Of a stretch of DNA of 64,000 nt, positions 51,964-63,999 are shown in pieces. Position 1 is the first letter of the stretch. Every line of letters starts with the position of its first letter. The translations under genes were made by a program, and so were the position numbers. Source of the stretch: DASTCZ01 sp963704455 (GTDB taxonomy: Bacteria; Acidobacteriota; Terriglobia; Acidiferrales; UBA7541); NCBI GenBank assembly GCA_963704455.1, contig OY969905.1, positions 620,001 through 684,000 on the forward strand. Reading direction: 5' to 3'. Below the pieces are notes generated by a model. The model ran no database searches and was not told the origin of the DNA. It saw only the letters and a program-made list of their open reading frames with translations.

Positions 51964-54626
51964 TGCGAGGTTGACCCGTAGAGCGTTGTTACCGGCGGCG
52001 GGTGCGTCGCGACAAACGTATTCACGCGCGCGGAAACCCCATCGCTCGTAAACGTAATCGCGCCGTCGCGGTCCGTGCGATACACAATCACTCCCGCAGC
52101 GCGAAGTCGCTCCACCACCGCCGGGCTCGGATGATTAAACAGATTGTTTTCGCCTACGGAGATCGCCGCGTAAGAAGGATGGACTCGTTCGAGAAATGGC
52201 TCCGTCGTGGAAGTAGCGCTCCCGTGATGCGGCGCTTTCAGGAAGGTGGCGGCAAGCGGCGCGCCCTTTTCCACCAGCGCCCGTTCCACCGGTTTTTCGA
52301 TGTCTCCCGAGAGCAACAGGGATTGCTGTCCGAAATCGAATCGCAGCACAAGCGAATCGTCATTCGTCGCCTGCGAAACTTCAGTTGTCGTGTCCGGCCA
52401 GAGTACGCTTCCGCGCATTCCGCCCCAAACAACTGAATCCCCTTGCCGAAGGTGACGGATGCGCGTCCCGCGCCGCCTCGCGGTTTCCAGCAGTCGCGCG
52501 TAAGCCGCTGAGGCGACATCGTGTCCCACCCACAACTCCGCGACGCTGAAGTTTTCGAGTACCGCAAACAGTCCCTCGATGTGATCTTCGTGCGCGTGCG
52601 TCAGCGCGACAGCATCGAGTCTCGTGATGCCGCGTGACCACAAGTAGCGCGACACAACCTCTTCGCCAATATCAAAACGCGTTTGCATCCCGCCAACGCG
52701 CAACGGACCAGTGCCGCCTCCGCCATCGGTCAAAAGCGTGCGTCCATCCGGCGCGGCAAGAAAAAGTGAATCGCCCTGGCCTACGTCCAGAACTGTAAGC
52801 TCAGTCTGTCCGCTCAATAGTCGCGGGGGAAAAGGCGATAGCGCCATCACAATTGCGCAGACGCCGGCAAAGCTCAATCCCGCGAATTGCATCCACCTGC
52901 GTTGCCAACGCACGCAAATCGTGAGCGCAACCAGTCCTGCGAAGAAGCAAATCATCAGCCAGGCCGGAGGAGTCGCGACGCGCACATTTGCCCACTGAAA
53001 CTTCGCGAACCAGCCGACATTCCTTACGAGCAGAGAAACTGCCCATCCCGCCACATGTCCAACGATGCGTCCTGCCGTTACGGAAAGAAAGCTCAACGCC
53101 AGCGCCGCAAATCCAACCGGCACGATAATTCCCGTCAGTAGCACAGCGCCGATATTCGCAAATGGCCCCAGCAAACCTACGCGATGAAAATCGCTGGTCA
53201 TCAGCGGCACGAGTCCTATTTGAAGCACCGCCGAAATCACAAATGCTTCCCACACAATAAGCCCCCCGCGAATCGGCCCAGTAACAAAACCAGACGCACG
53301 CGACGCCACGCGCCGGGGCAACTTCGGCGCAATCGCCGCGGAAAGGGCGCGCATGTCCAGGCGAAGCTGCACAAGTTTGGCCGTATACGCTGGGTCGCGC
53401 GTCGAATCGGCAACACTTTGTAGCGCGTGGCGCAACGGCTCCGCTGTTCGTTCCAACCACGGTAACGCGATCCCTCCAATCGCACCAATCGCCAGGAACG
53501 AAAATTGAAAGCTGGGATCTGAAAGTTCCCCTGGTCGCCATGCAAGAATCAGCAGCGCTGCAATCGCGGCAACTTGCAGCGTGTCCATTCGCCGAAAGAA
53601 CGCGCGCGCCACCAGATACACAGCAGCCATCAGTGTTGCGCGTAGCACCGGCGGACGGTCCTGCACAATCGCTGCATATGCGGCAAGCACCGCAATCGCC
53701 GCGAATGCGGCAGCCAACCGGCGCGCTCGCAGCCGCTCTCCCACCCACACAACGAACGCCGCAAGCGCCGCAACGTGCAGCCCGGCAATCACAAGAACGT
53801 GATATGCGGACGTCTTCCTGAAATTGTCGGACACCTCGTTGTCCACAAAGCTGCGGTCGCCAAGCAGCATCGCCCGTAGCACCGCGGCCTGGTTCGGCGC
53901 GGTGCCAAATAGCATATCCACGCGCTCGAGCAATCTCCCCCGCAATCGCGCAACACGGCTCTTCACGTCCAGCGGTGCATCGGGCAATTTGTGCAGTAGC
54001 TGCAGGCTGCGCAATGATGCGATCAGCACAATTCCTTGCCGCGCAAGTTGCCCCCGGTAATCAAACGCTCCGGGGTCTTTGAAATTTCGCAGCAATCGCG
54101 ACTGCGCCATCAGCTCGACGCGATCTCCCGCGCGCAATCCAGCCACCAGGGCGGCAGAATCATCGTCCGCACGCCCCTCAAATGCATAATGCGTTGCGCG
54201 CAATCCGCCGCTCACGCTCAATTCATTTCCTGAAATCGTCACTTGCTGGAGCTCAATCTCGAATCGAGTGCCCCACGGTAGCCGCTCTGGGTCTTCTCGC
54301 AGCGTGCCCCGCCAGCGCAGGGGCTCGCTTGCGTCCAGCCTCCCGTCCTCGATCATCGTTGACGCAAGATTTCCAGGGAGCGACCGTTGAGAGAGCGCGA
54401 ACGCCAGCGTGCCCGTCGCCGCCCATCCAACGAACGCAGCCACGAATGCCCCTGAGTCGGCGCGAAATATCCAGAGCAGCAACGCCGCAAGAAATACCGC
54501 GCATGAAATTCCCGCTGCCCATCCAATAGGGAATTCTGCCGGGGTAACACGCGGGAAAAGGTGTAGCGTGGCGGTAAGAATCCCCGCCACAAATGCCAGC
54601 AGGATGCAGAGAGAGGGCGCTTTCAA
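51960..54626 (-). CDS. comEC: ComEC/Rec2 competence DNA-uptake channel
   Basis: An 888-residue inner-membrane protein that moves single-stranded DNA into the cell during natural transformation. N-terminal helices frame a soluble OB-like domain, the central competence region (about residues 230-590) has TSAYHVLVIAGLHVAALAAFV, and the C-terminal metallo-beta-lactamase-like domain (from about residue 610) has VLDVGQGDSLFLAAPDG and ALTHAHEDHIEGL. It starts at TTG overlapping the rlmD stop (TTGA), with no upstream ATG that would fit. This suggests the organism may be competent, since comEC is often the only obligatory gene. Confidence 0.94.
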   Translation of the reverse strand: MKAPSLCILLAFVAGILTATLHLFPRVTPAEFPIGWAAGISCAVFLAALLLWIFRADSGAFVAAFVGWAATGTLAFALSQRSLPGNLASTMIEDGRLDASEPLRWRGTLREDPERLPWGTRFEIELQQVTISGNELSVSGGLRATHYAFEGRADDDSAALVAGLRAGDRVELMAQSRLLRNFKDPGAFDYRGQLARQGIVLIASLRSLQLLHKLPDAPLDVKSRVARLRGRLLERVDMLFGTAPNQAAVLRAMLLGDRSFVDNEVSDNFRKTSAYHVLVIAGLHVAALAAFVVWVGERLRARRLAAAFAAIAVLAAYAAIVQDRPPVLRATLMAAVYLVARAFFRRMDTLQVAAIAALLILAWRPGELSDPSFQFSFLAIGAIGGIALPWLERTAEPLRHALQSVADSTRDPAYTAKLVQLRLDMRALSAAIAPKLPRRVASRASGFVTGPIRGGLIVWEAFVISAVLQIGLVPLMTSDFHRVGLLGPFANIGAVLLTGIIVPVGFAALALSFLSVTAGRIVGHVAGWAVSLLVRNVGWFAKFQWANVRVATPPAWLMICFFAGLVALTICVRWQRRWMQFAGLSFAGVCAIVMALSPFPPRLLSGQTELTVLDVGQGDSLFLAAPDGRTLLTDGGGGTGPLRVGGMQTRFDIGEEVVSRYLWSRGITRLDAVALTHAHEDHIEGLFAVLENFSVAELWVGHDVASAAYARLLETARRRGTRIRHLRQGDSVVWGGMRGSVLWPDTTTEVSQATNDDSLVLRFDFGQQSLLLSGDIEKPVERALVEKGAPLAATFLKAPHHGSATSTTEPFLERVHPSYAAISVGENNLFNHPSPAVVERLRAAGVIVYRTDRDGAITFTSDGVSARVNTFVATHPPPVTTLYGSTSH

Positions 54627-55918
54627 TCGAGACGCTCGAGCCTCACGAGCGTCTCAATATGATATGTCTGTGGGAAGATATCATACAAGTAAATAGTTTT
54701 GATGGCGTAGGCGCCTGGCCCGGCGGCGGACGCCGCCGTCAACGCCGCCAGATCCCGCGCCAGCGTTGCCGGGTCGCACGAGAGGTAAGTGATTCGGCTC
54801 GGCCCAATCGCGCGCAGCCGCTCGATGATCGGCGTGGTTAGCCCGGCGCGCGGGGGGTCTACCACCACCAAATCCGGTTTCTCTTTCCAGCGCGCGAGAA
54901 ATTCCCCTGCCTCGGAATGGCGGGGCCGCGCGGCCGGTGAATCTTTCAGGTTTGCTTCTAGATCGCGCACCGTCGCCACGTTTCCTTCAACCGCCACCAC
55001 CCGCCTGTACTTTTGCACGAGCGGAATCGAGAACAAGCCAACACCGGCAAAAAGATCCAGCGCAAGCTCTCCGGTCTCATCTCCTACCACCGCCGTGGCA
55101 AGCGCATCTATCAGGAATCGGTTTACCTGAAAGAAAGACAAATGCCCGACGCGGTACTTCGCTCCGGCCGCCGCATAATGTATGTAGCCGGGCCCGTCCA
55201 ATTCAAAATCGCCGGACTTCTCATCCTGGACGAGAAACGAAGTCAGGTTCGGCGCAATTTCGCGAAACTTGCCTGCAAGTTGCAACGCGGACGCGCTGCG
55301 CTTCGCCAGCACAACATTCAGCAGCATCGTATCTGTGGCCTCGTCGCCAAAGCATTCGACGGCTCGAATCTCGTGCGGCAATTTGCTCTGCCGCAGCGCT
55401 TCGCTGATCCCGGAGAGTATGCCCTCCAATTTCGGCGCCAGAATGGGGCACTTGTCCGCGGCCACCAGCACCGATGACGCCGCCTGGAAATATCCGATGA
55501 CGGGCCGGATAGCATCACCCACAAGTCGCGCCGCCCATTGCGCCCGGTTGCGGTATCCATACGGTTGCGACGCGTGCGATTTGATCTCTCCCGCCCATTC
55601 AATTTTGCCAATCCTCGCCAGCGTCTCGCGAAGAATTTCCGTTTTGAACTGAAGTTGCGCCGCGTAAGGAATGTGCTGGTAGTGGCATCCGCCGCAATCG
55701 GTGAATAGCTGGCAATTGGGATGCGTCCGCTGGGCGGAAGCCTCTAGGATTTCTTCCGCCTTGCCGCGGACATGTTTTTTTTTCGCGGAAACCGGAATCA
55801 CGCGTACAAGTTCTCCTGGCAGCACATACGGCGCAAACACGGTGCGCCCCTCGTGATGCGCCAAGCCGTCGCCGCCATACACAAGTTTCTCGATGCGAAT
55901 ATCAAATGGAGTTGTCAT
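54623..55918 (-). CDS. TrmA/RlmD-type (uracil-C5)-RNA methyltransferase
   Basis: A 431-residue SAM-dependent enzyme that makes 5-methyluridine in rRNA. An N-terminal TRAM domain (IEKLVYGGDGLAHHEGRTVFAPYVLPGE) is followed by the 4Fe-4S cysteines (CQLFTDCGGCHYQH, then Cys in DKCPILAP), the SAM motif ALDLFAGVGLFSIPL and the catalytic Cys in ITYLSCDPATLARDLA. RlmC versus RlmD specificity is not clear. It overlaps comEC by four bases. Confidence 0.92.
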   Translation of the reverse strand: MTTPFDIRIEKLVYGGDGLAHHEGRTVFAPYVLPGELVRVIPVSAKKKHVRGKAEEILEASAQRTHPNCQLFTDCGGCHYQHIPYAAQLQFKTEILRETLARIGKIEWAGEIKSHASQPYGYRNRAQWAARLVGDAIRPVIGYFQAASSVLVAADKCPILAPKLEGILSGISEALRQSKLPHEIRAVECFGDEATDTMLLNVVLAKRSASALQLAGKFREIAPNLTSFLVQDEKSGDFELDGPGYIHYAAAGAKYRVGHLSFFQVNRFLIDALATAVVGDETGELALDLFAGVGLFSIPLVQKYRRVVAVEGNVATVRDLEANLKDSPAARPRHSEAGEFLARWKEKPDLVVVDPPRAGLTTPIIERLRAIGPSRITYLSCDPATLARDLAALTAASAAGPGAYAIKTIYLYDIFPQTYHIETLVRLERLD

Positions 55919-55977
55919 GAAATTGTGAGCCCTTAGCTCACCTGCTGTCTGCTCTAATGTCTCTCGTTTAGATTTCC

Positions 55978-56730
55978 TTAGCTCAGGTAAAAGAGACTCA
56001 AGCGCGGCAAGTTGTGCGCGTCAAACAATCGCTTCTGTGTGTAACGGCGCTCCAGCGCGCCAAGTTGCTCCGGTGTCATCTTTCGGCGGTAGGGAGCTAG
56101 CTGGCGATCCAATTCGCGGCGGATCTCGACGAGCAATTCATCGCTTGCGGTCACCGAAAGCGACGACGATATTTTTCCTTCCAACACGGTTAGGTGGCGC
56201 TCCAAATCTTCCAGGTCAAGTTGCCCCGGTGAGTCGACGAGGTCCAAAAGTGCCGTCAATTTCTCCGCGGTGTCCGCCGCGCGCGCAGCCATTTCTAGAT
56301 TTACGAGGGCAAACGCATGGTGGGCGCTTTTCAAACGCTCGATGTTTCGCACGAAATATCGCCTTATCTCTTCGCGTGAAAAAGGCTCCGCCGCCGCGCG
56401 CTGCGTGCCACTTGACGGCCCCTTGCCCGCCGCCGCTTCCTTCTCTTCCTCCGACGCATCCAGTACCGCGTCCACACAGTACGCAAGCGTCTTCAATTGT
56501 TTTCCCGTCTGCCCGCGGCGTGATCGTGCATAGCTCTCAAACGCGCGGTCGATGCCCTTCATCACCGCCGATACCGGAATCCCGGCTTTCTGCCACGTCT
56601 CCAGGATTGCCCAGTCCAGCGGCGAAACAAGCATGTGCGCTCCCCGTTTGCGCCAGAAATATTCTTCAATCTCAGTGAAGTAATTAAAGTAGTTGAACGG
56701 CAGCTTCGCTGGTTGTGGAGACGCCGTCAT
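55978..56730 (-). CDS. Conserved-looking cytosolic protein of unknown function
   Basis: A 250-residue protein that starts PAKLPFNYFNYFTEIEEYFWRKRG and continues as mostly helical sequence (LVSPLDWAILETWQKAGIPVSAVMKGIDRAFESY; then SREEIRRYFVRNIERLKSAHHAF and a long helical C-terminal half). No signal peptide or membrane helix. Its ATG overlaps the coaX stop (ATGA), so expression is coupled to coaX. The helical domain around residues 30-75 resembles a DnaD/primase-helper type fold only loosely. A much longer frame continues upstream but is a shadow of coaX. Confidence 0.7.
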   Translation of the reverse strand: MTASPQPAKLPFNYFNYFTEIEEYFWRKRGAHMLVSPLDWAILETWQKAGIPVSAVMKGIDRAFESYARSRRGQTGKQLKTLAYCVDAVLDASEEEKEAAAGKGPSSGTQRAAAEPFSREEIRRYFVRNIERLKSAHHAFALVNLEMAARAADTAEKLTALLDLVDSPGQLDLEDLERHLTVLEGKISSSLSVTASDELLVEIRRELDRQLAPYRRKMTPEQLGALERRYTQKRLFDAHNLPRLSLFYLS

Positions 56731-57623
56731 AGCCGCGCTTTGCCGGAACCTGAAGTTCGCGGGGCCTCCTGTGGGGCATGCTGTGCGGCGTGTTTTGCAT
56801 TTGCAGTTTGCCCTGCGGTATTCCTTGCAGCATCCGGTTTTCCCGTCGCATTGCGCTCCGCGGAATTCCGCTCCCAAATAATTCGCAGCCCTTCGAGTGT
56901 GAGGAATTCGTCCACATGCTGAATGTGCTTGGATCCGCGCGCTACCAGTTGCGCCTGCCCGCCAGTCGCCACAACGCGCGTCTCCGGGCCAAGCACGGCC
57001 TTCATACGAGTCAGAATGCCGTCCACCAAGTCCACGTAACCGTAGTAAAGCCCCGACTGCAATGACGCTACGGTATTCGTGCCGATTATCTTTCCCGGAT
57101 CGCGGATCTCCACGCGAAACAACCGCGCCGCACGCGCAAAAAGCGCCTCCGATGAAATTCCGATGCCGGGAGCAAGCACGCCGCCCAGATATTCGCCCCT
57201 TGCGGAAATCGCGTCGAAATTGATCGCCGTCCCAAAATCCACCGCCACGCACGGGCCTCCATATCTCTCGAATGCCGCCACACTATTCACGATGCGGTCC
57301 GCGCCGACCTCCTGTGGATTCTCATACTGGATCGGCATTCCCGTGCGCACGCCCGGTTCGACAAACAGCGCATCGCGGCCAAAATATCGTTTCGAGGTTT
57401 CCGCCAGCGTCGCATTCAGCGGCGGCACCACGGAACTGATGATTACCCCCACCACGCCGCTCGGCTCGATATCCGCCAGCGAAAGCAAATTTCGCGTCAG
57501 GATTCCGTATTCGTCCACAGTCTGGTCGCGCGCGGTCGTCAGCCGCCAGTGCGCCGCGAGTTCCTTCCCGCGAAACACGCCCAGCACAGTGTTCGTATTC
57601 CCGACGTCAATTGTGAGCAACAT
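56727..57623 (-). CDS. coaX: Type III pantothenate kinase
   Basis: A 298-residue kinase for the first step of coenzyme A synthesis, of the ASKHA fold. LLTIDVGNTNTVLGVF is the phosphate-binding loop, EVGADRIVNSVAAFERYGG and CVAVDFGTAINFDAI are family signatures, and GGQAQLVARGSK lies near the end of the domain. The last 45 residues are an Ala/Asn/Gly-rich tail beyond the usual length. It starts 17 bases inside the birA 3' end. BirA and CoaX pairing is common in bacteria. Confidence 0.95.
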   Translation of the reverse strand: MLLTIDVGNTNTVLGVFRGKELAAHWRLTTARDQTVDEYGILTRNLLSLADIEPSGVVGVIISSVVPPLNATLAETSKRYFGRDALFVEPGVRTGMPIQYENPQEVGADRIVNSVAAFERYGGPCVAVDFGTAINFDAISARGEYLGGVLAPGIGISSEALFARAARLFRVEIRDPGKIIGTNTVASLQSGLYYGYVDLVDGILTRMKAVLGPETRVVATGGQAQLVARGSKHIQHVDEFLTLEGLRIIWERNSAERNATGKPDAARNTAGQTANAKHAAQHAPQEAPRTSGSGKARL

Positions 57624-58698
57624 CAGCCGCCTCGGTTGCTACCTCGGAAATATCCGCCGCCAGCAAAGTTTCCGTGCGCCCGTCGTCCCGCGTCACGCGC
57701 AAGAGTCCGCTCGCGTCAAGTCCCGCGGTTGTCCCTGCAAACGAGTCCGCGCCCGTAACAACTTGCACCCTGCGTCCGCGTGCGTAACTGGAGACCTCGC
57801 CGAACCGCGCGACAATCTGCGCGGCGCCTGCGTTCTGCAATTGATTGTAGTAGGTCTCGAATCGCCGCAGCAACCGCGCCGTTAGTTCCAGCCGCGAATG
57901 TGCGCGGCCGGTTTCCAGCAGCAGGGAAGTGGACTTTCTCGAAATCTCCGCCGGCATCTTTGCATTGTTCACGTTGATGCCGAATCCAACCACAACAAAC
58001 TTAATTCGGTCCGGCTCCGCGTACATTTCCGTAAGAATCCCGCAAACTTTTTTCCCGTTTAGCAGCACGTCATTCGGCCAGCGAACGTCCGCCTTAGTGT
58101 TAGTTTGTTCCGCAATCGCATCGCGCGCCGCCAATCCCGCGGCCAGCGTCAGCGCAGGCGCTTGCACCGGCGTGAGTTGTGGCCGCAGCAAGATGGTCAA
58201 GTAGATGCCGCTCGACTTTTCCGAATGCCAGGACCGTCCCGTGCGTCCGCGCCCCGCCGATTGCTCCTCGGCAACCACAATCGCGCCGTGCGGCTCACCC
58301 TGATGCCCAAGCTCCATCGCCACGCGGTTTGTCGAATCCACTTTGAAGTAGTGGTGAATCCGCTTCGCGTGCGGCGTCCCTTGCAGGCTGCGCTGCAGCA
58401 GCACCGGCACAAGCACGTCCGGCACCCGCTCAATGTGATATCCGCTGCGCGGATGCCCTTTCACGTGCACTCCCAACGCGCGCAACGTCGTGACCCATCG
58501 CCACACTGTGGATCGCGTAACGCCAATCTCGCGCGCAATCTTCGCGCCGCTGATTACCAGCATCGGACTATCCGCCAACAGCGCGAGCAGCGCATCCAAC
58601 TGCCGGTCGGTTGCGCTCGCCGAAGCCCCTGATGAGCCTGAAACGCGCTTTCCGCGCGCCGTGCCGGTCGTCCTGCGTGTGGTGGGTTTCTTTGCCAT
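57607..58698 (-). CDS. birA: Biotin--[acetyl-CoA-carboxylase] ligase
   Basis: A 363-residue biotin protein ligase. Residues 1-35 are basic and Ser-rich. A winged-helix DNA-binding domain follows (SGAKIAREIGVTRSTVWRWVTTLRALGV), so this may also be a biotin repressor. The catalytic domain has the biotin loop SAGRGRTGRSWHS (the GRGRxG motif), LKVRWPNDVLL-like WPNDVLLNGKKVCGILTE and a C-terminal SH3-like domain. It overlaps coaX by 17 bases. Confidence 0.95.
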   Translation of the reverse strand: MAKKPTTRRTTGTARGKRVSGSSGASASATDRQLDALLALLADSPMLVISGAKIAREIGVTRSTVWRWVTTLRALGVHVKGHPRSGYHIERVPDVLVPVLLQRSLQGTPHAKRIHHYFKVDSTNRVAMELGHQGEPHGAIVVAEEQSAGRGRTGRSWHSEKSSGIYLTILLRPQLTPVQAPALTLAAGLAARDAIAEQTNTKADVRWPNDVLLNGKKVCGILTEMYAEPDRIKFVVVGFGINVNNAKMPAEISRKSTSLLLETGRAHSRLELTARLLRRFETYYNQLQNAGAAQIVARFGEVSSYARGRRVQVVTGADSFAGTTAGLDASGLLRVTRDDGRTETLLAADISEVATEAADVAHN

Positions 58699-58746
58699 AA
58701 ATTTATTTCGCCGCGCCTATTTCACCTGTGAAGCGGCGTGCGAATC

Positions 58747-61509
<2,763 letters not shown>

Positions 61510-61613
61510 TGGCAAGCAACGCGGCGCAATCAGCCGCATGGAAGTATTCACTATACGGGCGGCGCGCGCAGCGCGTCAATCTGGGGAGAATACGGAGTTG
61601 GAAACTGCGGGCG

Positions 61614-63326
61614 CTACTTCAATTCAAGCTGCCGGCGAACCAGCGCCTCAACTACAGGCCGCAGGATTTCGCGAGTGATCACTTCCAGCACTTGCGGCTG
61701 CATTCGCTCTACAACCCGCGTAATGATTTCTTCAAGTTGCCGGGGGTCAATTGCCAATGGCGCAGGAACCGCAAACGTTTCCGCCGTGCTTGAAGAAATT
61801 GCCGCAGATAACGATTCCGCAACGGCGGGCGAATTCAGAAGACCCTCACGATCCGCGCCAATTGCTTCGTAAACCGGGGTCTCATAATCCGTTGCATCTG
61901 CCACGCCCGAAGCGCCCGTCGAGGGACGGTCCGTTGAACCAGCGTTCCACTCTTCCGCAAACGGCTTCGCGCTTTCTTCTGTCGCAGCCCCTTGTTGGTC
62001 TGGCAAATGTTGCGCCGGCAAATGTTCCGCTGCAAATTCAGCCGGCTGCTCCGCGGCTTCATGGCCCATCTCACGGATCGCCGACGGTACGCCGTGCCAC
62101 GGCATGCCGGACGAACGGATCGCGTCAATCGTTTGCGTGTCATCCATTGAAGTTTGAGACGCAAACGCCTGGGCTGGCGGGAAATGTTCTTCCGCGTGCC
62201 CTTCGGAAGGCGCATTCCCGGGCGCTTCGACTGCTGTCTCAACGGGCGCCGCATCAGATTCCGCCGCTTCAAAGTTATGCGTTTCGGCAGCCGCGTCAAT
62301 CGCCCCGGAAATCTCGGGCGTAGCATCGGCTACCGATGCGGTCTCGAAATCGTACGCCTTCACTCCCTCCGGCTCCGGTTTCCGCGCCTCGTCGTGATAT
62401 CCAGAGAAGTGTTCCGCGGCGAATCGGTCCAAGGGCTCTACGACTGTTTCGTCCTCGGGCCGTGTCTCGGAAGTTTTCGCAATGTGCCATGCGCGCGAAA
62501 TTCGGTCTGCGCTCCGCGAAGGAACCTGCGCCTGAGTCTCTGCAACTGGTGGCGCCGCGGAATCCAGCGCCGGCGTCTTGCTCAACCAGCTAGAGAAACC
62601 GCTATAACCTTTGCGAGGGCCATCTTCAGTTTCAGTCTCGTCAAGTTGCGGCTGCGTAGATTGCAGTTCCTGCTTGGCATCGCGCTCATCCGTCGCGGTA
62701 TCCATAAACGACCCAAACGCCGAAGCCCCGCCTTCCTTCCCGGAATTCTCAGGCCCTTCGCGGAATGTGAAAGCCTTAAACGGTCGTACTTCTTCAGGCC
62801 CGGTTTCGGTGGGCAAATCAAACGCAGTTGGCGCCTCGGGGATCTCGCGCGGCGCGACAGGCACGGGCGCAACCGCCGGAGCAGCAATCAAATTGTTCTC
62901 CTGCGCCGATGCGTTCAGCGCCGCCGTCACAGACACAGGCACCAGATGCTCCGCCGCGGACTTCGCCAGAAGTTCCTTCACCAAATTCACCAGCGGCTCG
63001 GGCGGCACAAACGGTTTTTTCAGGACTCCGTCCGCTCCCACACGCTGCGCCTCGCGTTCATCAAACGGGTCAAACGCGCCAACAAGAAGTACCACCGGCA
63101 CATGCGCCAGCCGCGCATCCTGCTTCATGAACTCGCAAACTTCGTACCCGTTGCGAACCGGCATGAAAATGTCCGCGAGCACCAGGTCGGGCATTATCTC
63201 CGGAGCCTTGCGCACGGCCGCTTCGCCATTGCCGACCGCGACAACCTCAATGCCTTCATCCTTGAAGGCGAGCGTCACCATCTTCTGAATGTTGCTGTTA
63301 TCGTCGGCGATTAGGATTGTGGCCAC
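61614..63326 (-). CDS. CheY-like receiver with a long acidic C-terminal extension
   Basis: A 570-residue protein. Residues 1-120 are a receiver domain: acidic pair Asp8-Asp9 (ILIADDNSN), phospho-acceptor Asp52 (VLADIFMPVRNGYEV) and Lys in GVLKKPFVPPEP. About 400 residues of Glu/Ala/Pro/Ser-rich, probably disordered sequence follow. The last 40 residues form an amphipathic helical tail (LEEIITRVVERMQPQVLEVITREIL) of a type seen in polarity or motility response regulators. GTG at 63326, preceded by GGAGA, begins right at the receiver; a frame reaching 63401 adds an unlikely leader. There is no histidine kinase nearby. Confidence 0.8.
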   Translation of the reverse strand: MATILIADDNSNIQKMVTLAFKDEGIEVVAVGNGEAAVRKAPEIMPDLVLADIFMPVRNGYEVCEFMKQDARLAHVPVVLLVGAFDPFDEREAQRVGADGVLKKPFVPPEPLVNLVKELLAKSAAEHLVPVSVTAALNASAQENNLIAAPAVAPVPVAPREIPEAPTAFDLPTETGPEEVRPFKAFTFREGPENSGKEGGASAFGSFMDTATDERDAKQELQSTQPQLDETETEDGPRKGYSGFSSWLSKTPALDSAAPPVAETQAQVPSRSADRISRAWHIAKTSETRPEDETVVEPLDRFAAEHFSGYHDEARKPEPEGVKAYDFETASVADATPEISGAIDAAAETHNFEAAESDAAPVETAVEAPGNAPSEGHAEEHFPPAQAFASQTSMDDTQTIDAIRSSGMPWHGVPSAIREMGHEAAEQPAEFAAEHLPAQHLPDQQGAATEESAKPFAEEWNAGSTDRPSTGASGVADATDYETPVYEAIGADREGLLNSPAVAESLSAAISSSTAETFAVPAPLAIDPRQLEEIITRVVERMQPQVLEVITREILRPVVEALVRRQLELK

Positions 63327-63501
63327 GTATGGTCTCCAGGCCGCGTTCTGGCAGCGAACGCCCCACATGACATAGGTAGCACCCAGTTTCAGGTGAGTCA
63401 ATCAATTGAAGGGGCAGGTGTTTCCCAGATGCGCAGCCCCTGTACCAAGGGACAGTGCGCCTGAAAACTAGCTCAACTCCAGCCGGGGAATTGCAGGGGT
63501 T

Positions 63502-63999
63502 CTACCAGGGAATTATTTTGTGAATACCGGTCTTCTTTTTGCTCGAAGACTCATTGCCTTTGTTCGGATCGCAGTCCGGCTTTTTTTTGTTCTTATTATT
63601 GGATTTGCTATTCGAACTGTTGCTCGAGCTTCCTTGTTTGCTGTCTTTATTGTCCGGCCCGCACGGTTTCGTTTGTGCATCCGCGGGCGGATTCGTAGTG
63701 CTGCTGCTCGTTCCACTTGTCGTTCCCGATGTTGTTCCGCTTGTTGACGCGCCCGGCTGCGCCCCTCCAGCGGGTGCCGGTGGTTTCGCCGAAGAACTCT
63801 CTCCCGGACTTGTTCCTGTCGTGCCGACTCTACCCGGCTGCACCGGTGGCTGGATGCTCGACCCTCCGCCCGGCTGAATCGCGCTGCCTTCGCCGCCTTC
63901 CACGCGGCCACCGGCTACGGTGTTGGTAGCAGCGGCCCCTCCGGTTACATTCATATTTGTCAGCGCGGCGTTCAGAGTTTCTCCCCCGCCGCCGTTATC
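63502..63999 (-). CDS. Low-complexity protein, partial (5' end beyond window)
   Basis: The 3' end of a reading frame that stays open to the window edge (165 codons seen). The visible part is almost wholly low complexity: Gly/Ala/Thr-rich, then a Gly/Ser/Thr/Pro-rich segment (TSGTTSGTTSGTSSSTTNPP), then Asn/Ser/Lys-rich (SSNSSNSKSNNKNKKKPDCDPN), ending KKKTGIHKIIPW. Two cysteines (KPCGPD; PDCDPN) are spaced in the tail. It could be the C-terminal tail of a surface or secreted protein. Function cannot be judged from this part. An internal ATG at 63954 exists but the frame is open upstream. Confidence 0.55.
   Translation of the reverse strand, partial: DNGGGGETLNAALTNMNVTGGAAATNTVAGGRVEGGEGSAIQPGGGSSIQPPVQPGRVGTTGTSPGESSSAKPPAPAGGAQPGASTSGTTSGTTSGTSSSTTNPPADAQTKPCGPDNKDSKQGSSSNSSNSKSNNKNKKKPDCDPNKGNESSSKKKTGIHKIIPW

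Noticed and set aside
52801..53748. 315-codon minus-strand frame inside comEC
   Set aside because: Cys/Arg/Ala-rich shadow frame of comEC; the comEC frame carries all competence and beta-lactamase-fold motifs.
56731..57252. In-frame upstream extension of the 250-residue gene to 57252
   Set aside because: The extension lies inside coaX in another frame and reads as Arg/Gly/Cys-rich shadow sequence; the ATG at 56730 overlaps the coaX stop exactly as expected for coupled genes.
62154..63314. 386-codon plus-strand frame opposite the response regulator
   Set aside because: Arg-rich antisense shadow of the receiver and linker; the minus-strand frame has the complete receiver motif set.
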